Source: Candidatus Gastranaerophilales bacterium (GTDB taxonomy: Bacteria; Cyanobacteriota; Vampirovibrionia; Gastranaerophilales; Gastranaerophilaceae). From it: a stretch of DNA of 64,000 nucleotides. Positions within the stretch are counted from its first letter, which is position 1, and every line of letters starts with the position of its first letter. Position numbers and translations under genes: made by a program. The notes beneath the pieces were generated by a model. The model saw only the letters and a program-made list of their open reading frames with translations, had not been told where the DNA came from and made no database searches. Below, piece after piece: positions 59,462-64,000 of the stretch. The stretch covers positions 49,866-113,865 of the forward strand of contig CALUTG010000001.1 of the NCBI GenBank assembly GCA_944323615.1, written 5' to 3'.

Positions 59462-59733
59462 CAGAAGAAGGCTTGATTTTAAAGGTACGAATAGTTCCTA
59501 ATTCTTCCAGGAATGAAATAATTTTGGAGGATGAGTTTATTAAGGTTAAAGTTACTGCCCAGCCTGTCGAAAATAAAGCAAATAAAGCTTTGGTGGAGTT
59601 TCTTTCAAAGACATTTAAAGTGCCTAAAACAAGTATTCAAATTATAAAGGGCGGGACTTCCAAAGATAAGACTTTGCTGTTTAAAGTTGACGAAGTTAAG
59701 AAGGCAGAGATAATTACAAGATTGACAAAATAA
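59458..59733 (+). CDS. YggU/DUF167-family protein
   Basis: 91 residues. The DUF167 hallmark VRIVPNSSRNEII at the start, followed by VKVTAQPVENKANKALVEFL near residue 30 and TSIQIIKGGTSKDK near 58, identifies the YggU family. Its function is unknown; members are small conserved proteins. The ATG overlaps the methyltransferase stop by 4 bp. The third RWYD gene follows, with a probable promoter overlapping its 3' end. Confidence 0.9.
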   Translation: MTEEGLILKVRIVPNSSRNEIILEDEFIKVKVTAQPVENKANKALVEFLSKTFKVPKTSIQIIKGGTSKDKTLLFKVDEVKKAEIITRLTK

Positions 59734-59750
59734 TTTAAAAAATATACTAT
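59722..59750 (+). promoter_or_regulatory. Probable promoter of the third RWYD gene and antiporter
   Basis: A perfect TTGACA (59722-59727) inside the end of the DUF167 gene, 17 bp, then TACTAT (59745-59750). The start codon is at 59782. Confidence 0.45.
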
Positions 59751-59781
59751 TGTTATACAAGAGTTAAGAGGGTGTTCTATT

Positions 59782-60084
59782 ATGAATAAGCGTTGGTATG
59801 ATGTTGATCCGACAGTAAGTCTTGCGGTAAGTTTAATGAGAAATGCAAATATTATGACTCAGTACAAATGCGCGGACTATATTGTAAATAAGTCGAAAGA
59901 ACACGGAATTGATCTTTCTGAAAATATTCTTACCGATGCTTTTAATTATGTTTTAAGAAGATGGTATGATACGGACCAGAAAATTGCTGAGGCTTTTGAG
60001 TACTTAAAGCTTATGCCTCTGGAACTACAAAAAGAACTTTCTCTGGAGTTAATTAATCTTCTTCAAGAGGAAGAAGTACACTAA
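59782..60084 (+). CDS. RWYD two-repeat protein C, unknown function
   Basis: 100 residues. Repeat one KRWYDVDPTVSLAVSLM near residue 3, repeat two RRWYDTDQKIAEAFEYL near 57, each with a following helix. It is a paralogue of proteins A and B at 43090 and 46324. It starts the pair with the antiporter, whose ATG is 5 bp after its stop. Function unknown. Confidence 0.75.
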   Translation: MNKRWYDVDPTVSLAVSLMRNANIMTQYKCADYIVNKSKEHGIDLSENILTDAFNYVLRRWYDTDQKIAEAFEYLKLMPLELQKELSLELINLLQEEEVH

Positions 60085-60089
60085 GAAGA

Positions 60090-61409
60090 ATGGATAATTT
60101 TATTACACTAGTCACAAATCCTGCAATAGTATCAGTAATTTTACTGTGTATTTTGTGTTTAAAAAAGGTTAATGTCCTTCTTGCAATAATAGTTTCCACT
60201 CTTACAGCGGGTTTGCTTGCCGGAATGAATATTGAACATGCTATGAACGTCTTTATCTCCGGAATGGGAGGGAACTCTGAGACTGCCCTGAGTTATATCT
60301 TGCTTGGGACTTTTGCGGCAACAATGGCTCACTCCGGGTTTACGGATAAATTGTCAGATAAGATTACAAGATTTATATCGGGTAGAAAGTATGTTCTGCT
60401 TTTGATTTTGACATTGATTGCTATGGCATCTCAAAATTTAATTCCGATTCATATTGCGTTTATTCCTATTATAATTCCGCCGTTATTAGTTGCAATGAAT
60501 TCTTTAAATATAGACCGCCGAGCTGTGGCGAGTGTTCTTGCCTTCGGTTTAAAGATGCCTTATATAACTATACCTGTCGGCTTTGGGCTTATATTTCAGA
60601 ATCTTATAGCTGATAATATGGTTCAAAATGGGGTGCAGGTTTTAAGATCCGATATATGGAAATCAACATTTATTCTAGGTATAGCAATGATTGTCGGACT
60701 TTTAATATCAGTATTTATTACATATAGAAAGCCCCGTAAATACGAAAATAAACCTATAGCAGGTTTATCTGACCAGCCAAAACCGTGCAGCAAATATACT
60801 ACCTGGGTTGTAATACTTGCTGCAATATTAACTTTTGTTGTACAGCTGATAACACACTCTCTTCCTCTGGGCGCTCTGGTCGGTTTAGGTGTAATCTTTA
60901 CTCTAAAGGTCATCCCTAAAGAAAAAATGGACCATATGATGAATGAAGGAATTTATCTTATGGGATATGTGGCATTTGTAATGCTTGTGGCTGCCGGTTA
61001 TGCGGCGGTATTGAAGGAATCCGGAGCTATTGAGACCCTTGTTTCAACAGTTCTTTCCGTGCTGCCTGAAAATGTTTTAATTATTTCTTTGATATTCTTG
61101 TTAATAGGACTTTTTATAACAATAGGAATCGGAACCTCCTTTGGTACGATTCCGATTCTGGCTGTATTGTTTGTTCCTGTATGTGTAAAGATGGGGTTTA
61201 ATACTCAGCAAATGGTTGTTTTATTGGCTGCCGCTGCGGCTCTGGGAGATGCTGGGTCTCCGGCTTCCGATACAACTCTTGGCCCGACAGCCGGATTGAA
61301 TGCAGATGGTCAGCATAATCATATTTTTGATACTTGCATTCCGACTTTTCTTCACTACAATATAGCTTTAATTATATTTGCTATATTAGGAGTTTATCTT
61401 TTTGCTTAG
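60090..61409 (+). CDS. Na+/H+ antiporter-family membrane protein (YuiF/NhaC-like)
   Basis: 439 residues, about 11-12 helices. It resembles the Na+/H+ antiporter/short-chain carboxylate type (NhaC/YuiF group): a first half with GMGGNSETALSYILLGTF and IPIHIAFIPIIIPPLL, a central hydrophilic gap around residue 215-230, and a second half with GIGTSFGTIPIL, then LGDAGSPASDTTLGPTAGLN, a conserved motif of that group. The substrate (Na+, H+, organic acid or amino acid) is unknown. It is 5 bp after the RWYD gene and overlaps the next, convergent gene by 4 bp. Confidence 0.85.
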   Translation: MDNFITLVTNPAIVSVILLCILCLKKVNVLLAIIVSTLTAGLLAGMNIEHAMNVFISGMGGNSETALSYILLGTFAATMAHSGFTDKLSDKITRFISGRKYVLLLILTLIAMASQNLIPIHIAFIPIIIPPLLVAMNSLNIDRRAVASVLAFGLKMPYITIPVGFGLIFQNLIADNMVQNGVQVLRSDIWKSTFILGIAMIVGLLISVFITYRKPRKYENKPIAGLSDQPKPCSKYTTWVVILAAILTFVVQLITHSLPLGALVGLGVIFTLKVIPKEKMDHMMNEGIYLMGYVAFVMLVAAGYAAVLKESGAIETLVSTVLSVLPENVLIISLIFLLIGLFITIGIGTSFGTIPILAVLFVPVCVKMGFNTQQMVVLLAAAAALGDAGSPASDTTLGPTAGLNADGQHNHIFDTCIPTFLHYNIALIIFAILGVYLFA

Positions 61410-61837
61410 CTGTTCAATCCGTAGTTAAAATCTTCTTGGATGTTAGAAGAAAGCATTGTCTTAGTAGATTCAATGTAAGCGTTCACTTCTTCAAGTTCAG
61501 CGCTTGCTGTAGTAATCTGAGCATCTACTGCGGTTTCCCAAGCTGTCATCTCATCTAATTGATCTTGGAATTGAGCTGTGATTTTGTCGATTTCTTCTTC
61601 AAAATCAGGGATTTCAGTGTAATCTAAGTATGCTTCCTGTAATTCAGCATCATTATCATATAAATCTTTAAAGTAGTCTCTTACTTCGTGTTGTTTGGCT
61701 GACTTCAAAGATTGCAAATCAGCTTGTGAATATGTTGCTAATGTTTTCTGAGTTTGATATTCAGTTATATCAAGGTTTAACTGATTTCTTCTCAATTTAT
61801 AGCTTAAAAGTGTTTCGTTTAAATTTGCTATTGCCAT
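61406..61837 (-). CDS. 143-residue coiled-coil protein, unknown function
   Basis: 143 residues, helical throughout, with no membrane segment and no signal peptide. The N-terminal MAIANLNETLLSYKLRRNQ begins a coiled coil with many Gln/Leu/Ala heptads and an acidic middle (DNDAELQEAYLDYTEIPDF). Its N-terminal pattern of Leu, then RxN, then a Gln-Lys segment resembles that of the 491-residue protein. It has a well-matched shared-class promoter, which makes it a real and regulated gene. Family not recognised. Confidence 0.75.
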   Translation of the reverse strand: MAIANLNETLLSYKLRRNQLNLDITEYQTQKTLATYSQADLQSLKSAKQHEVRDYFKDLYDNDAELQEAYLDYTEIPDFEEEIDKITAQFQDQLDEMTAWETAVDAQITTASAELEEVNAYIESTKTMLSSNIQEDFNYGLNS

Positions 61838-61864
61838 CTTTCGTCACCATCTTTTTAAATCTTA

Positions 61865-61931
61865 CATATATATAAAAACAAATAACGAAAGTGTATTTCA
61901 AGTTTATATAAAACTGTTACAAAACTTAACA
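61865..61931 (-). promoter_or_regulatory. Shared-class promoter upstream of the 143-residue gene
   Basis: On the minus strand: box TGTTAAGTTTTGTAACA (61915-61931), 14 bp, TGAAATA (61894-61900), exactly 15 bp, then TTTTTATATATATG (61865-61878). The start codon is at 61837. Confidence 0.65.
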
Positions 61932-61934
61932 AAA

Positions 61935-62480
61935 CTATTTGATTAAAGCTTGAATTTCTTTAAACTTAGGATTCTTAGCCCCTTTCAGAAGCTCAAATAA
62001 AACCATTTCGGTTGTCTTAACATGGACTCCGTAGTCTCTCATATATTTCAGAGCATTCACGTATTCTTCAAGAGTTCTGCTTCCGCAGGCATCTTTAACC
62101 AGATGGACTTCAAATCCGTTATCTATTAAAGAAGAGGCTGTTTGGTGGACACATATATGAGTTTCAATCCCGAAAAGCATAATTTGTTTTCGTCCGGTAT
62201 TTTTCAAAGCAGCGAGCATATCCATATCAAAGACTGCATTAAAAGCTGTTTTTTCTCTGTAATAAGCTTCTGGCACGTTATTTTTAATTGCAGGGATTGT
62301 ATCGCCTAAGCCTTTTGGATACTGTTCTGTTATGAAAACGGGAATTCCGAGTATTGAAGCCGCTTTTGCCATAATCTCAGATTGCTTTTCAAGCGCACCG
62401 GTATTAAATACTGCATTTAAAAGTCTGTCTTGTACGTCAATAATAAGTAAAAGACTTGTTTCCGCATTAAGTATTGTCAT
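61935..62480 (-). CDS. Isochorismatase-family hydrolase (YcaC-like)
   Basis: 181 residues. The catalytic triad of the family can be seen: Asp in LLIIDVQDRLL near residue 16, Lys in REKTAF near 76, and Cys in GIETHICVHQTA near 109 (the cis-peptide preceding it is typical). This points to a cysteine hydrolase of the YcaC/nicotinamidase-like branch, with unknown substrate. The gene overlaps the 3' end of the next upstream gene by 14 bp, so the two are cotranscribed. Confidence 0.9.
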   Translation of the reverse strand: MTILNAETSLLLIIDVQDRLLNAVFNTGALEKQSEIMAKAASILGIPVFITEQYPKGLGDTIPAIKNNVPEAYYREKTAFNAVFDMDMLAALKNTGRKQIMLFGIETHICVHQTASSLIDNGFEVHLVKDACGSRTLEEYVNALKYMRDYGVHVKTTEMVLFELLKGAKNPKFKEIQALIK

Positions 62481-63681
62481 AATTGTTCTCCCTATTGTAT
62501 TCAGAAATAAATTGTTCCAATAAATCTTCCAATAAACCGGGCTCTAATTCTTCCGGCTCAAGGGTTATTCTTTTTGCGTCAATATTAGACGAATCTTTTT
62601 GATAAGTTATGTCAATATTGATTTTAGAGAACCCAGGACTTGTAATTCTAAAGCAGCTGCTTGAATGGCGTCCTTTTATATAAAAAGATCCGTAACCGTC
62701 TCCGGAACCCTGGCTCAGGGATATTCCGGGAATCTTATCAGTATATTTTTGCTGTATCTGGTAAAATACAGGAGAAATAACCTGTTCCATTTTTTTGCAG
62801 AACTCTTGCCTGAATAGTTTAAAATTTGAATGCTCCGAAGGTGCAGACTGTATCATACTGAGAGGCACCGGCTTATCATTAACGGAATCTTTGTCGTAAT
62901 TTATTGCTTCATGGAGCCTGTTGAGGGCTTCATTGATTAGCTGCTGCCTTTTCTGGTTTGTTATGGTTGAAATTCCTGCATAAATTTTTTGTGGGAGTTC
63001 AGCTCTAATTTTTTCCCAGACAACTTTGGCAGAATTTACATCAATATCAAACATAATAAGGAAATATTTATTAGCGGCAAAGCTCATAAGAATATCATTT
63101 CTTCTTATATTATTTAATATAGCGGTCTCAATCATATTTGATGTAAGCAGAAATTTTGCCTTATCATTGGGAGATATCGCCATGAATACTGCTTTCATCG
63201 GATATTTGCTAAGCTTTTCCAGTTCTTTATCAATAATAAAATCATAGTTTAGAAAGACTTCATTATTTTTTGTTATTACGTTATTTCTGACAAGAATATC
63301 TCTGTACTGTTTGTTTTTCTCTAATAATGTCGACACGCTTAATGCCGGAATAAGTCTTGATTGAAATTCTTTATCTGAAGTTAAGACTGTAATATAGTCG
63401 AACATCCCGATTTTGTAAGCTTTTAGTTTAAATTCTTCATCTTCGTTGAACCCGGAAACAATAACAGGGTTCCCTCTAAGCAGTTTTAGAAGGTCAAGGG
63501 TTTTTTCTTGTACTCCTTCGCTGTTAACAATTAAGGCGGCAGTCTGAATAAGATGAAGTTTTTCGGGAATTTCATCAAAAGTGAACGAAAAAACTTCATC
63601 ACTCTTTCTGAGAGAGAGTTTGGCTTTAATGTAATCAAAAAAATCCGTATCATCAGATACAAGAACAATCTTATTAGCCAT
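62467..63681 (-). CDS. Degenerate receiver plus GGDEF-like protein
   Basis: 404 residues. The N-terminal part (1-115) has a receiver-like core (KIVLVSDDTDFFDYIKAKL), with the later IGMFDYITVLTS in the position of the usual KPF segment, but the phospho-acceptor position appears lost. Residues about 140-250 look like a GGDEF fold without its signature: RRNDILMSFAANKYFLIMFDID stands where R-x-D...GGDEF is normally found (quoted in two parts: RRNDILMSF and AANKYFLIMFDID). The C-terminal part is unassigned. It is likely a non-catalytic signalling protein. It starts with an ATG at 63681 and lies 13 bp after the stop of the HDOD gene. Confidence 0.6.
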   Translation of the reverse strand: MANKIVLVSDDTDFFDYIKAKLSLRKSDEVFSFTFDEIPEKLHLIQTAALIVNSEGVQEKTLDLLKLLRGNPVIVSGFNEDEEFKLKAYKIGMFDYITVLTSDKEFQSRLIPALSVSTLLEKNKQYRDILVRNNVITKNNEVFLNYDFIIDKELEKLSKYPMKAVFMAISPNDKAKFLLTSNMIETAILNNIRRNDILMSFAANKYFLIMFDIDVNSAKVVWEKIRAELPQKIYAGISTITNQKRQQLINEALNRLHEAINYDKDSVNDKPVPLSMIQSAPSEHSNFKLFRQEFCKKMEQVISPVFYQIQQKYTDKIPGISLSQGSGDGYGSFYIKGRHSSSCFRITSPGFSKINIDITYQKDSSNIDAKRITLEPEELEPGLLEDLLEQFISEYNRENNYDNT

Positions 63682-63694
63682 AAGACGTTACCTG

Positions 63695-64000
63695 CTATGT
63701 TAATTCAGATATTAAGAGGTTAGATTTTTCCGTAATGGCTGCACGTAAGTCTTCAATATCTGCAAAGTCAATACCCATAGTTTTTAGAAAATCTTTATCT
63801 ATAACATTAGGATTATAGTTTTCCTGCATAAGTTTATCTACTAAACAAACCAGATTGCAAGGCACCGGAATAGAAGACAGGCTTGGATTATGGTGATAAG
63901 AAATAATATTAGCAAGCAGAATCGGAAGCTGCCATCTTTTTGCAAGAAGAGCTCCTGTTTTAACGTGATCAGAGTCAAAATATTTTTTCTCCGCATCTAA
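63695..64000 (-). CDS. HDOD-domain protein, 3' part only
   Basis: The open frame from the right window edge to a TAG at 63695 gives 101 residues of a larger protein. The segment DSDHVKTGALLAKRWQLP followed by ANIISYHHNP is the typical end of an HDOD domain, a non-catalytic HD-type signalling module, and the rest is the helical tail (KDFLKTMGIDFADIEDL). It is cotranscribed with the degenerate GGDEF-like gene (gap 13 bp). The start lies outside the window. Confidence 0.75.
   Translation of the reverse strand, partial: LDAEKKYFDSDHVKTGALLAKRWQLPILLANIISYHHNPSLSSIPVPCNLVCLVDKLMQENYNPNVIDKDFLKTMGIDFADIEDLRAAITEKSNLLISELT

Noticed and set aside
1..64000. tRNA, rRNA, 4.5S RNA, known riboswitches, transposases and phage genes
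   Set aside because: None could be supported on reading both strands; a covariance-model search would be needed to exclude small RNAs.

Overview
The window is 64 kb of AT-rich chromosome with no rRNA, tRNA, CRISPR array, transposase or integrase that I could find. The gene mix points to a diderm, flagellated relative of the cyanobacteria, most likely a gut Melainabacterium (Vampirovibrionia, Gastranaerophilales). LpxA implies lipid A, and flagellin and a PilT-type ATPase imply surface appendages. An OmpR-type regulator resembles cyanobacterial RpaB, and a Ski2-like DSHCT helicase is typical of cyanobacteria. GatD-type peptidoglycan amidation is also present. Many remaining genes are lineage-type proteins with no family I recognise. 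The taxonomic call is inference from gene content, not from a marker-gene search.

Layout. 1-6.5 kb: end of uppS, then a minus-strand run gatD-recO-pilT, a Ser/Gly/Cys-rich small protein, two related membrane proteins and a DtxR/MntR-type regulator with a palindromic operator. 6.7-9.3 kb: rplS-rbgA-tag and a convergent EamA transporter. 9.7-15.3 kb: minus-strand lpxA, a third membrane paralogue, a GH13 glucan enzyme and era. 15.4-24 kb: a 639-residue Ala/Gly/Ser-rich protein, then U32 peptidase, TPR protein, pth, ffh and a coiled-coil-ended 491-residue protein. 24-28.8 kb: a DJ-1/PfpI protein, a GT2-pyruvyltransferase fusion, an XRE regulator and a TPR protein. 28.7-32 kb: tlyA-tatD-nuclease-PfkB kinase. 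32.2-37.5 kb: flagellin, a PurD-like ATP-grasp protein, a ribbon-helix-helix protein, coaE-rluB-thioesterase, glyoxalase and a 50-residue protein. 37.5-43.5 kb: an ABC exporter, BI-1 protein, rmuC, a response regulator and a YD-like protein. 43-48.9 kb: helicase, aroQ, folE2 and an amino-acid symporter. 49-53.3 kb: a homocitrate-synthase-like enzyme, a secreted protein, a TerC-like protein and a CCA enzyme. 53.3-58.3 kb: five genes for surface glycan assembly. 58.3-64 kb: a palindromic repeat patch, an orphan DNA methyltransferase, an antiporter, isochorismatase-like hydrolase, a degenerate receiver/GGDEF-like protein and the end of an HDOD protein.

The strongest unexplained signal is a shared promoter architecture. 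At least six genes spread over the window (starts at 3482, 15371, 34736, 37383, 42098 and 61837) are preceded by the same arrangement: a 17-bp imperfect inverted repeat near TGTTA-N7-TAACA, then 4 or 14-15 bp, then a GGCAATT/TGAAATT element, then exactly 15 bp, then CTTTATAT. The two box spacings differ by about one helical turn. This looks like an activator site plus a non-standard core promoter. The genes it precedes are mostly lineage-specific proteins of unknown function, so it probably marks a regulon. A second theme is a small two-repeat protein family (RWYD-x-D motif) with three dispersed members, and a third is a membrane family with internal two-fold duplication.
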